NCBI GenBank assembly: GCA_963169455.1
Contig: CAUJDW010000138.1
Location: forward strand, 1 to 54,211
Origin: Bacteroidota bacterium
GTDB lineage: Bacteria; Bacteroidota; Bacteroidia; Chitinophagales; Saprospiraceae
Direction: 5' to 3'
Length of the DNA stretch: 54,211 nucleotides
Shown here: positions 16,402-23,911 of the stretch, piece by piece
Position numbering within the stretch: position 1 is the stretch's first letter
Layout of the letters: each line of letters opens with the position of its first letter
The notes under the pieces: generated by a model
Seen by the model: only the letters and a program-made list of their open reading frames with translations
What the model was told of the DNA's origin: nothing
Database searches by the model: none
Position numbers and translations under genes: made by a program

Positions 16402-16538
16402 AGGTTGTTGGTCTGCTTTAAGGGTAAATTTAGAAGAATAGCCGTAAATAGCCGCCGGTATGCGGAAAATATGTTAAAAATGAAAGGGCAACCAACACTT
16501 GACAAAAATTTGACGTCACTTATTAAACCGAGCCCCCG

Positions 16539-17189
16539 TTGCCTATGCGCGCACTCTTTGCCATTTTCCTTTTTTGTGGACTAACTTCCCTATCCGCCCA
16601 GGAGTCGATCTGGTGGCAGGAAGATTCAGCCCAGGAACTGGGGCTGAATATCACCGGCACACTGGCCGGCTTTTTCAACAGCGGCGGGCAGGGCCTGCCC
16701 GCCGACCCCTACCTGTTCAGCCTGAAGTTCAGCCAGGCCAGCCGGGCGATCCGCCTTGGCATCGGCGGCCGGTTTCAGCGCCGCACCGAATTCCAGCCCC
16801 TGGGCAACCGCACCATCGCCAACCAGCAGCTGGACCTGCGCGCGGGCTATGAATGGCGACAGGCCTTCGGGCCACGCTTTACCCTCTTCTGGGGGCTTGA
16901 CCTGGCCGGGCGGTACCTGGAAGAATCGGCGGAATTGTCAAGCTTCCCTCAGAATATTACAGTGGGTTCCCGGGAAGTGGGACTGGGCGGCGGCCCGGCC
17001 ATGGGGCTCATGTTTCACCTCAGCCCCCGGGTGAGCTTTTCCACGGAGGCTTTCCTCTACGCTTTTTACGTCTCGGGCCGCGAAGAGGACCCGGCGGACG
17101 ACCCCCTTCGGCCTACCGTCCGAAAAATCAGAGGAGTGGACATTGCGCCGGTCTTGCCCAGTTCTTTGTACGTCATCTTCAAATTCTAA
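16539..17189 (+). CDS. Predicted outer-membrane beta-barrel protein
   Basis: A 216-residue protein with a signal peptide ending at LSAQES. The rest alternates polar and hydrophobic residues, with many aromatic-terminated strands (such as FSLKFSQASRAIRLGIGG) and a final Phe (VIFKF), the usual end of an outer-membrane barrel. No family name can be given. The next gene, 4 bp after its stop, is of similar type and length, so the two are probably a tandem-duplicated or functionally linked pair. Confidence 0.7.
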   Translation: MPMRALFAIFLFCGLTSLSAQESIWWQEDSAQELGLNITGTLAGFFNSGGQGLPADPYLFSLKFSQASRAIRLGIGGRFQRRTEFQPLGNRTIANQQLDLRAGYEWRQAFGPRFTLFWGLDLAGRYLEESAELSSFPQNITVGSREVGLGGGPAMGLMFHLSPRVSFSTEAFLYAFYVSGREEDPADDPLRPTVRKIRGVDIAPVLPSSLYVIFKF

Positions 17190-17193
17190 GCCC

Positions 17194-17781
17194 ATGGCCA
17201 GGTATTGCTTATACTTATTATTGCTCTTACTGTCCGGGCCATGGGCCTTTGGGCAGGAACTGCCGGCCTTCCAGCCCGAAGGCCGGCACCATTCCATCGG
17301 GCTGAACACTTCGCCTTTACTCGTACAGTTTATCCCCTTCAACCGGAGCAACCCCAGGGTGCTGGGGCCTTATTTTATCACCTACCGGGCCTATAACCAG
17401 CGCAACCGCGCCTTCCGCCTGGCCCTGGGCTGGGATGTGGACGCCGGTATCGACGGCGATGAAATCCAGAACCATTTCAATTTCAGGATGGGAACGGAAC
17501 GCCGGCGCCCTATTGCGGAGCGCTGGTCGTATTCCATGGCATGGGACCTGGGCTTTTCGGTTGGCGATTTCAACCTGCCCGGAGAAAAAGAGGGGGATGG
17601 CGGCTTCCTCGGCCTTGGGCCCACCTGGGGCTTCGAATTTTTCCTGAGCCGCTCGGTCAGCCTGTCCACCGAATTGTCGCTCTGGCTGGGGCTCGGCCTC
17701 GATGAAGGCATCGCCCGGCTGCAGGTCATTCCACCGGTGGCGCTCAACCTTAACGTTTGGCGCCCCCGGAAAAAACGATAA
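17194..17781 (+). CDS. Predicted outer-membrane beta-barrel protein
   Basis: A 195-residue protein. The signal peptide MARYCLYLLLLLLSGPWAFG ends at residue 20 before QELPAF. The remainder has amphipathic strands (FITYRAYNQRNRAFRLALGW; WGFEFFLSRSVSLSTELSLW), consistent with an outer-membrane barrel of about eight strands. ATG 17194 is chosen because it begins the signal peptide. It is 4 bp after the preceding barrel gene and 33 bp before the peroxidase gene, so all three are probably one transcript. Function unknown. Confidence 0.7.
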   Translation: MARYCLYLLLLLLSGPWAFGQELPAFQPEGRHHSIGLNTSPLLVQFIPFNRSNPRVLGPYFITYRAYNQRNRAFRLALGWDVDAGIDGDEIQNHFNFRMGTERRRPIAERWSYSMAWDLGFSVGDFNLPGEKEGDGGFLGLGPTWGFEFFLSRSVSLSTELSLWLGLGLDEGIARLQVIPPVALNLNVWRPRKKR

Positions 17782-17814
17782 CACCTTATTTGCTCACCTA
17801 ATAATAGTAGGACC

Positions 17815-18993
17815 ATGAAGAACGCTCTTTACCTCCTTCGTTGGCAGATGCTCAGCCTGCTGGCTATTCTTGCTGCCTGCGAGCTGGCTGTTGAAAAGGC
17901 TCCGGAAATTGCTGCGCCTGATTTGCCGGGCGAGTTTTACAACTACAGCGATGTGGAAATGCCGCCGCAAATGGCCGGCGGTTTTTTCAACGGCGGCATG
18001 GTGATCGATAACAACATGTTGATCAATTTTGTGGATGTCCCTGTCGGCAATACCTTTGAAATGAGCAACATCACAGATGCCGGGGCCACCCTCGGCAGAG
18101 TGCTGTTTTACGACCGGCAGCTTTCCATCAACAACGCGGTGGCCTGCGGCTCCTGCCACCGCCAGGAGTTCGCCTTTGCCGACGGGCAGACGGGCAGCCC
18201 CGGATTCGGCGGCAAGATGACCCCGCGCAACTCCATGGCCATTGTCAACGTCGCCCTGAATAACAACCTGTTCTGGGATTCCCGCCTGGCCTCCCTGCGC
18301 GAAATGGTCATTCAGCCCGTCCAGAACCATATCGAAATGGGCATGGAATCTATGGATGTGCTGTCGAGCAAACTGGCAAAGTCGGACTTTTATCCCCCAT
18401 TGTTCGAAGCTGCCTTCGGCTCGCCGGAGGTGAACGAGGACCGCATAGCCTCTGCGCTGACGCAATTCCTCAGCGCTATGATCACCGCCAACAGCAAATT
18501 TGACCACGGCCAGGAAAACGGCTTTGTGAACTTTTCCGAACTGGAAAAAATGGGTAAGGCTCTCTTTTTCAGCGAGCGGGCGATGTGCTCCTCCTGCCAT
18601 AGCGGCGCCAATTTCAGCGCCCCCGACGGCCCGGGTGACCCATACGGAACGCCCACCCTCAAGGGAACGGCTAACATTGGCCTGGACCTGGTTTATAAGG
18701 ATAACGGCAAGGGCGAGGGGCAGTTCAAGATCCCCAGCCTGCGCAACATCGCCCTGACGGCGCCCTATATGCACGACGGCCGCTTCAATACCCTGGAAGA
18801 AGTGGTGGAACACTACAACAGCGGCATTCAGGCGCACCGCAACCTCGACCCCAAGTTTATCGGCCCGGATGGCAACCCCAAGCGGCTGGAGCTCAACGCC
18901 CTGGAGAAAAGCGCCCTGGTGGCTTTTTTGAAAACCTTGACGGACGAGGAGCTGCTTCGGGATATCCGCTTTTCGGATCCCTTCCAGCGCTAA
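17815..18993 (+). CDS. Di-heme cytochrome c peroxidase/MauG-family lipoprotein
   Basis: A 392-residue c-type cytochrome with two heme-attachment motifs, CGSCH at 111-115 and CSSCH at 258-262, the layout of bacterial cytochrome c peroxidases and MauG-like proteins. A lipoprotein signal (LSLLAILAAC, Cys22) puts it in the periplasm on a lipid anchor. The C-terminal PYMHDGRFNTLEEVVEHYNSG is typical of the family. It would reduce peroxide with electrons from small cytochromes, or oxidise a protein partner. It closes the three-gene plus-strand island between lpxB and surE. Confidence 0.9.
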   Translation: MKNALYLLRWQMLSLLAILAACELAVEKAPEIAAPDLPGEFYNYSDVEMPPQMAGGFFNGGMVIDNNMLINFVDVPVGNTFEMSNITDAGATLGRVLFYDRQLSINNAVACGSCHRQEFAFADGQTGSPGFGGKMTPRNSMAIVNVALNNNLFWDSRLASLREMVIQPVQNHIEMGMESMDVLSSKLAKSDFYPPLFEAAFGSPEVNEDRIASALTQFLSAMITANSKFDHGQENGFVNFSELEKMGKALFFSERAMCSSCHSGANFSAPDGPGDPYGTPTLKGTANIGLDLVYKDNGKGEGQFKIPSLRNIALTAPYMHDGRFNTLEEVVEHYNSGIQAHRNLDPKFIGPDGNPKRLELNALEKSALVAFLKTLTDEELLRDIRFSDPFQR

Positions 18994-19012
18994 CCTTAAA
19001 CGCTGTCCTCCT

Positions 19013-19758
19013 TCACCTAACCATCAGCTTTCCACTCTGCAGCCACCCCTCGGAAGTGGACAGCACCCAGGTGTACAAGCCCGGCGGCAGGCGGCTGACA
19101 TCAATAGCCTCCTGCCGCCCCGGCAGCCAGCGCTGCCAGCGGCGGTTCAGCACCGGCTGGCCCAAAGCGCTGAACAATCGCAATTCAAGGTGCTCGAAGG
19201 GCCTGGCCGCTTCGGCCGGGGCAGATAGGAATACTTCCCCACTGGCAGGGTTGGGGAACAAACGGAAAGGGCTGCCCTGGGCTGCTTCTTCCCGGCGGGG
19301 CCTGTCTTTTGTGGCGGTTATTTGCAAGATGCCGGTGTCCGTTACCACCTGCAAATCGGCGCAGCCGGGGGTGAGGCAGCCATTGCTGTCCACTCTTACC
19401 AGCCAGACATCTGTGTTCCTTACTACATTTCCATCCACAGTCAAGGTGTCAGCATAGGAACCCGTAAACACCAGGTCTCCGTTGGGCAGCTCGGTGGCGC
19501 TTTGCAGCCAGGCGTCTCGCTTTGGCGAGCGCGCGTCGTAAATGTAGCGGTCCAAGATGGGCTCGCCCTGCGGCGACATCCGGAATATCCAGCCGATAAA
19601 AGTGTGGGCAGCTCTTCATCGAGGGTGAAGATGTTCCAGCCGGAGTCGCCGCTTTGATCCAGATCGATCGATTTGCTGAAGTAACTTTAGCCCTGGGCAA
19701 CGGAGAAACAGAAAAAGGCTATTAATAGGAGAAGATATCCGGCTGTATTCATTTTCAT
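19013..19758 (-). pseudogene. Decayed type IX-secreted protein gene (stop codon plus frameshift)
   Basis: Reading from ATG 19758 there is a good signal peptide (MKMNTAGYLLLLIAFFCFSV) and then a TAA at 19687-19689. The same frame continues as SYFSKSIDLDQSGDSGWNIF and then loses sense. A different frame resumes with HTFIGWIFRMSPQGEP and runs to a C-terminal Por secretion tail (FRLFPNPASGEVFLS ... GLYTWVLSTSEGWLQSGKLMVR). The intact ancestor would be a secreted repeat protein. At least one nonsense change and one frameshift or deletion near 19610 disable it. The 188-residue open part at 19013-19579 could still be translated but lacks a signal. Confidence 0.8.
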
Positions 19759-19773
19759 GATGTTCGCTTTACT

Positions 19774-20544
19774 CTATTGCCCTTCCAGCCCTTTCAGCCC
19801 CTTCATCGCCCGGTAATTGGTCAGGTCATGCATGGAAGGGACAATGGAAATGTAGTCGTTTTCCAGCGCCCAGATATCCGTATCCTCCCCCTTGTCGTCA
19901 TTGACGAAGCGGCCGGTGAGCCAGTAATACTTTTGCCCGCGCGGGTCGACGGCCTCGGTGAATTCCTCCACCCAGCGCGCGTCGGCCTGCCGGCATACCT
20001 TCAGGCCTTTGATGGATTCGGCCGGCAGATTGGGAATATTGACGTTTAGCAGGCTGCCCTGTTCCATGCCATGGGCCAGCACCCAGGCCATGATCTTTTG
20101 AATAAATGGCTTGCCGGCTTCGAAGTTGGCATTGTGGGAATAGTCCAGCAGCGAAAACCCGATAGATGGGATGCCTTCCAGAGATGCTTCCATGGCTGCA
20201 GACATGGTGCCGGAATAGATTATGTTGATAGAGGCGTTGGACCCGTGGTTGATGCCGGAGACACAAAGATCCGGGCTCTTGTCCTTGAGCACCACATGCC
20301 GCGCCAGTTTGACGCAGTCGGCCGGAGTGCCTGAGCATTCGTAGGCAGTCAGGCCTTCGAAAACATCGACGGGGTGCAGGCGGATGGGGGAACTGACGGT
20401 TATGGCGTGCCCCATGCCCGATTGCGGGGAGTCGGGGGCTACGACGACTACCTCGCCGAGCTGGCTGGCGACTTCTACCAGGGCGCGGATGCCGGGGGCG
20501 GTAATGCCGTCATCGTTGGTGACGAGGATAAGCGGTTTTTCCAT
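19774..20544 (-). CDS. surE: 5'/3'-nucleotidase SurE
   Basis: A 256-residue metal-dependent nucleotidase that dephosphorylates nucleoside 5'- and 3'-monophosphates. The metal ligands Asp11-Asp12 are in LVTNDDGI, Ser42 is in DSPQSGMGH, and the asparagine of SGINHGSNASINIIYSGT is present. The length is typical. In many Bacteroidota surE sits next to lpxB; here about 3.7 kb of other genes separates them. The gene ends 16 bp upstream of the pseudogene's start codon. Confidence 0.96.
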   Translation of the reverse strand: MEKPLILVTNDDGITAPGIRALVEVASQLGEVVVVAPDSPQSGMGHAITVSSPIRLHPVDVFEGLTAYECSGTPADCVKLARHVVLKDKSPDLCVSGINHGSNASINIIYSGTMSAAMEASLEGIPSIGFSLLDYSHNANFEAGKPFIQKIMAWVLAHGMEQGSLLNVNIPNLPAESIKGLKVCRQADARWVEEFTEAVDPRGQKYYWLTGRFVNDDKGEDTDIWALENDYISIVPSMHDLTNYRAMKGLKGLEGQ

Positions 20545-20649
20545 GGGCGGCCGGGTAAGTGGTTCTGTGAGCGCCCAAAATTAGCCTTTTTGCCGGGCAA
20601 AAAGCAACAGAAGGCCTATTTTTGAACAAAGCGGCCGTGGGTTTTCCAC

Positions 20650-21300
20650 TCAGAACACCGAGTCCTCCAGCCGGACGGCCAGGTCGAGATGGATGGTGAC
20701 CTTGTTGTCTACCTTGATGAGCCCCATCAGCGCGGTAGGCGGCTCGATGCCGAAATCAGTCATGTTGATGGTGAATTCGCTTTTAAAACGATAGGCGCCT
20801 TTCCCGGTTTCCCGGGCGGATACTTTAAGTTTCGCCGTTTTTTCAACTCCGGCCACGGCAATTCTGGCTTTTGCCCACAAGCTCCCCAAATCCTGGCTGT
20901 GTTCGGGGACTTTCCCGCCTTCAAACTGCACTTCCTGCAGGCGGATGCTTATGTTGGGGTGCTCGTCGGCCTTGAGGGTCTGGTGCATGTCGCGGTTCAT
21001 ACCCCGGTTGCCGCAATCCAGCTTTTTGGTCTGCAGTTGCAGGCTGGTATTGCGAAAAGATGCCACAGCGCCCTGGGCGCTCAGGGCCATCGTGTACTGC
21101 AGTGGCGGGAATGACTGGGTGCACTGGCAGGTGAAAGGCGTGACGTTGCTGTTGCCTTTCAGGTACAATTCGCTTTGTTCCATGATCTGGAAGGAACGCG
21201 TTTCGCTGGCCGGGAGCCTGAGAGAAGACATGCCGGCCGCCAACAGGAGGAGTAAACCAAGGTTGAAGAGGCGCCTGAAAAAATGAAGTTTCGTCGACAT
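20650..21300 (-). CDS. YceI-family lipid/isoprenoid-binding domain protein
   Basis: A 216-residue exported protein with a signal peptide (LGLLLLLAAGMSSLRLPASE) and a YceI-like lipocalin domain. The domain includes the LKADEHPNISIRL motif and the C-terminal GIEPPTALMGLIKVDNKV stretch shared with the second YceI protein of this cluster. The family binds polyisoprenoid lipids in the periplasm. ATG 21300 gives a normal signal peptide; an upstream Met would not. It has two extra cysteines in FTCQCTQSF, absent from its partner. It is the last gene of the YceI-porin-YceI cluster. Confidence 0.85.
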   Translation of the reverse strand: MSTKLHFFRRLFNLGLLLLLAAGMSSLRLPASETRSFQIMEQSELYLKGNSNVTPFTCQCTQSFPPLQYTMALSAQGAVASFRNTSLQLQTKKLDCGNRGMNRDMHQTLKADEHPNISIRLQEVQFEGGKVPEHSQDLGSLWAKARIAVAGVEKTAKLKVSARETGKGAYRFKSEFTINMTDFGIEPPTALMGLIKVDNKVTIHLDLAVRLEDSVF

Positions 21301-21326
21301 AGCGTTATGGCCTTTTAATAAGGAAT

Positions 21327-21356
21327 GCCCGGAACAGCTTGGAAGCTGTTCCGGGC
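21327..21356 (-). terminator. Perfect 14-bp hairpin between porin and YceI genes
   Basis: GCCCGGAACAGCTT and its exact complement are separated by GG, placed 26 bp after the porin stop and 27 bp before the next gene. No clear U-tract follows, so it may attenuate transcription or stabilise the upstream mRNA rather than end transcription fully. Confidence 0.55.
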
Positions 21357-21381
21357 GTGGGGCAAAATTAACCAACACTTT

Positions 21382-22764
21382 TTAGAACGCCAAGGCAGCT
21401 TCCACCATGAAACCGTGGAATTCGCCTTCGCTCAGGATACTGCTACTGGGGTAATCCTGGTATTTCTGGTCTACATAAGCTGCTTTCAGCAGCAGGTTTT
21501 TGATCGGGAACCAGCCTGCAGAAACTTCCAGGCGGTTGACCGACAATTCTTTCGGTGCGTTGTTCTCGCGAATATTGGCGTTCAGTTCGCCGGATACCTG
21601 TTGGTAGCGGGCGCCTACGAAAACCTGCTCATTGGCGAGGAAGCGGTAAACGCCTTCCACTGCGAACTGGTTCACCGTGCGGGCTTCGGGCTTTTCGGCG
21701 CCTTCGGCCTTGGGGTCGGTGTAGGCCATGCCCTTCGATTGTTCGTAGGTGCCGAATACTTCCAGGCCTTTGAACTTGATGAAGGGGTTGATCACGAAGC
21801 TCGTCACTTCGCTGCTGAAGCCCGGGCTCATGCGGCCGGAGGTGAACAGGCCCGTTGCATCGGCCGGGATATAGGCGGTCGCCCCTCTGGGCAGGTAATA
21901 GGCGGGCTCCATGGCATAGTAGAAGCGGGAACCGGCGCGGTCACCGGCATAGAGCGTGTTGCGGCCCACGCCGGAGTTCATGTACACCGAACCGGAGAGG
22001 CGGAAGCGGAAGTCGTCGGATATCTGCTTGTCATAGGCCAGCTTGGCGTAGATGGAAGGGTCGCGGGGGTCTTCGCCCGTCACATTCTGTACGTTGCCGC
22101 CGATCAGCCCGCTGGTCATACCCACCATGCCCATGAAGCCGGAGGGGAGGAACAGGTAGGCTTCACCACCGATCTCGGTTGCGAATGCGTCCATGATGTA
22201 GTTGCCCACGAAGGGGTTGTACATGGTGTTGCCGTTGTCGGAGCGGCGGAACTGCTGGTCGCCGTAATTGACCTGGAAGTGGCCGATCTTGACGCGCATG
22301 TACTTGGAGAACCAGTCCGGGCTGTTGAACATCGGCAGCTTGTCGATCTGGATGTAGCCGCCTTTTACCCAGAATTCTTCGTGGTGGCGGGCCGACATGT
22401 AGTTCTCGATGGCAACCCGGATACCGTCTGCCAACTGGGCGTCAATGAACAGGTTGGCCGTTGCGAGGTTGAAGCCCGGGGCGATGGCGTACAGCTCGTT
22501 GCCGTTGGCCGGCTTGCCGCGGTAGGTGATCGTATCGTATTCGGCGTTGTTGCTGTGGTCCAGAGCCTGGTACTGCTGGGTGAAGGCCCCGCCGATGCGT
22601 ACTTTCAGGCCGTCGAAGGTGGCGTCCGGTTCTTTCGGAGCCTCGAAGATGTTTATGCCTTCCTGGCCATATGGGCGCCAGTTGTCGATTTTGCCTTGTT
22701 GGGCCATGAGGTTAGCTGCGATCAACAAAGCCAGTGAGGTTACGATTAATTTGGCCGATTTCAT
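21382..22764 (-). CDS. Outer-membrane porin-like beta-barrel protein
   Basis: A 460-residue protein. The signal peptide ends at NLMAQQG. A long series of amphipathic strands with aromatic girdles follows, and it ends FMVEAALAF, a classic barrel C-terminus. The strand FSKYMRVKIGHFQVNYGDQQFRR and the FEVFGTYEQSKGM-like segments resemble phosphate- or anion-selective porins (OprP/O type), but family membership is not certain. It sits between two YceI genes on the same strand, so it probably acts with them in the envelope. Confidence 0.75.
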   Translation of the reverse strand: MKSAKLIVTSLALLIAANLMAQQGKIDNWRPYGQEGINIFEAPKEPDATFDGLKVRIGGAFTQQYQALDHSNNAEYDTITYRGKPANGNELYAIAPGFNLATANLFIDAQLADGIRVAIENYMSARHHEEFWVKGGYIQIDKLPMFNSPDWFSKYMRVKIGHFQVNYGDQQFRRSDNGNTMYNPFVGNYIMDAFATEIGGEAYLFLPSGFMGMVGMTSGLIGGNVQNVTGEDPRDPSIYAKLAYDKQISDDFRFRLSGSVYMNSGVGRNTLYAGDRAGSRFYYAMEPAYYLPRGATAYIPADATGLFTSGRMSPGFSSEVTSFVINPFIKFKGLEVFGTYEQSKGMAYTDPKAEGAEKPEARTVNQFAVEGVYRFLANEQVFVGARYQQVSGELNANIRENNAPKELSVNRLEVSAGWFPIKNLLLKAAYVDQKYQDYPSSSILSEGEFHGFMVEAALAF

Positions 22765-22828
22765 AATCTGTTGATTTTGTGTGTTTTTAAGGAGTTCACC
22801 TTTTCAGTGAGTGAATAAATGAGGTTTT

Positions 22829-23416
22829 TTATTTTGTGCTTCCCGCTGCGCCGGTGGGGGCGAGCGTCAGTTCGTATTTGACGGTCACCTGTTCACCGAC
22901 TTTGATGCTGCCCATCAGTGCGGTAGGCGGTTCCATGCCATAGTCCGGTAAGACAATGTCTTTGCTGCCGCTGAAGGTGATGTTGCCGGATGCATCCACC
23001 TTGCCTTTGGCGTTGATTTTGGTGGTTTTCGTGACCCCGGCGATGGTGAGTTTGCCGGTGGCCGCTACATTGAGCCCCGTCAGTTGTGCAGCGCTCAGCG
23101 TAAAGGTGATGTTCGGGTGTTTATCCGCTTTAAGGGCTTCGTAGGTTTTGTTGTCCATGATCTTGCCCTTGGGGCTGACGATGCTTCTGGCGGGCACCGT
23201 TACGCTAAGGCTGTTGAGGGCTTTCAGTTCGGAACCTTCCATGGCGAGGCTGGCTTTGGCGTCCACTTTTGTCACCTTGGATTCCCACTCGTGCAGGCTG
23301 GATGTTCCTGCTACAGTCATCTTGAAACTTTTTACGCTGTATGCTTCCTGAGCCGTGGCCCCGATGCCGATTATCAGAAGGGCGATTGTGAGGATTGAAA
23401 GAATGCTGTTTTTCAT
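22829..23416 (-). CDS. YceI-family lipid/isoprenoid-binding periplasmic protein
   Basis: A 195-residue protein with a signal peptide (ILTIALLIIGIGATAQ) and one YceI domain: SVKSFKMTVAGTSSLHEWES at the start of the fold, LKADKHPNITFTLS in the middle, and YGMEPPTALMGSIKVGEQV near the end. It is the first gene of a YceI-porin-YceI cluster. Two palindromes, 22 bp apart, of Crp/Fnr type lie 56-91 bp upstream, suggesting control by oxygen, nitric oxide or redox state. In other Bacteroidota, YceI genes also stand beside respiratory or stress genes; this is context, not proof. Confidence 0.9.
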   Translation of the reverse strand: MKNSILSILTIALLIIGIGATAQEAYSVKSFKMTVAGTSSLHEWESKVTKVDAKASLAMEGSELKALNSLSVTVPARSIVSPKGKIMDNKTYEALKADKHPNITFTLSAAQLTGLNVAATGKLTIAGVTKTTKINAKGKVDASGNITFSGSKDIVLPDYGMEPPTALMGSIKVGEQVTVKYELTLAPTGAAGSTK

Positions 23417-23471
23417 GATCTGTTCGATTTTATTTCTGGGTCAAAGCTAGGGGGGAAAAGGGCAGGTGATT

Positions 23472-23507
23472 ATGATATTTATCACCGGCAAAAGTGATAT
23501 TTATCAC
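23472..23507. promoter_or_regulatory. Twin Crp/Fnr-like operators upstream of the YceI cluster
   Basis: GTGATATTTATCAC at 23494-23507 is a perfect dyad of Crp/Fnr type (GTGAT-N4-ATCAC). ATGATATTTATCAC at 23472-23485 is a near-identical copy exactly 22 bp away, so both would sit on the same face of the helix. They are 56-91 bp upstream of the first YceI start codon. Confidence 0.7.
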
Positions 23508-23601
23508 ATTTGAAAGTGACGAAATCGGTGAACTGGCATGCAAAGGGTTGGTTCACTGCGTATTGCAGGAGGGTAGGACAGGAGGGGGCAAAGGAGAGGG
23601 C

Positions 23602-23760
23602 AAAAAAAAAGCCCACAAATTTTGTGAGCTTCAACTTTGCGGAAAATTTCCCGCAGAAGATTCCCCATTAGTATTTATCTTTAAGGAGCAGGCGGCTCCT
23701 CTTTTTTACTCCTGAAGGCAGGGCCGTAAGAACATACTTTTCCCTCCCTTGATGCTGCAA
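23602..23760 (-). ncRNA. Possible small RNA upstream of the YceI cluster
   Basis: On the minus strand, about 150 nt end in a hairpin (AGCTCACAAA/TTTGTGGGCT) followed by nine T residues, a good intrinsic terminator with no gene upstream of it on that strand. Two further stems are visible: TGCGGGAAA/TTTTCCGCA near 23640-23657 and GGAGCCGCC-TGCTCC-like near 23685-23700. No RNA family is recognised. It could also be the end of an unrecognised short transcript. Confidence 0.35.
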
Positions 23761-23911
23761 ACTTAGGCAATTCCGGAATTCTCTGACGAGACAAAAAAAA
23801 GGGTTTGTTGCATCGAAAAAAAATGCGTACCATTATGAATGCTTTTAAAAAAGCGGATTTTAATAAAAAAATGTTGCATCGAACCTTGGGGAATTAAGGT
23901 AGGTTTTTGCC

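Noticed and set aside
21325-22737. 470-codon plus-strand frame opposite the porin gene
   Set aside because: Antisense shadow of a gene with a signal peptide and barrel pattern; no motif of its own.
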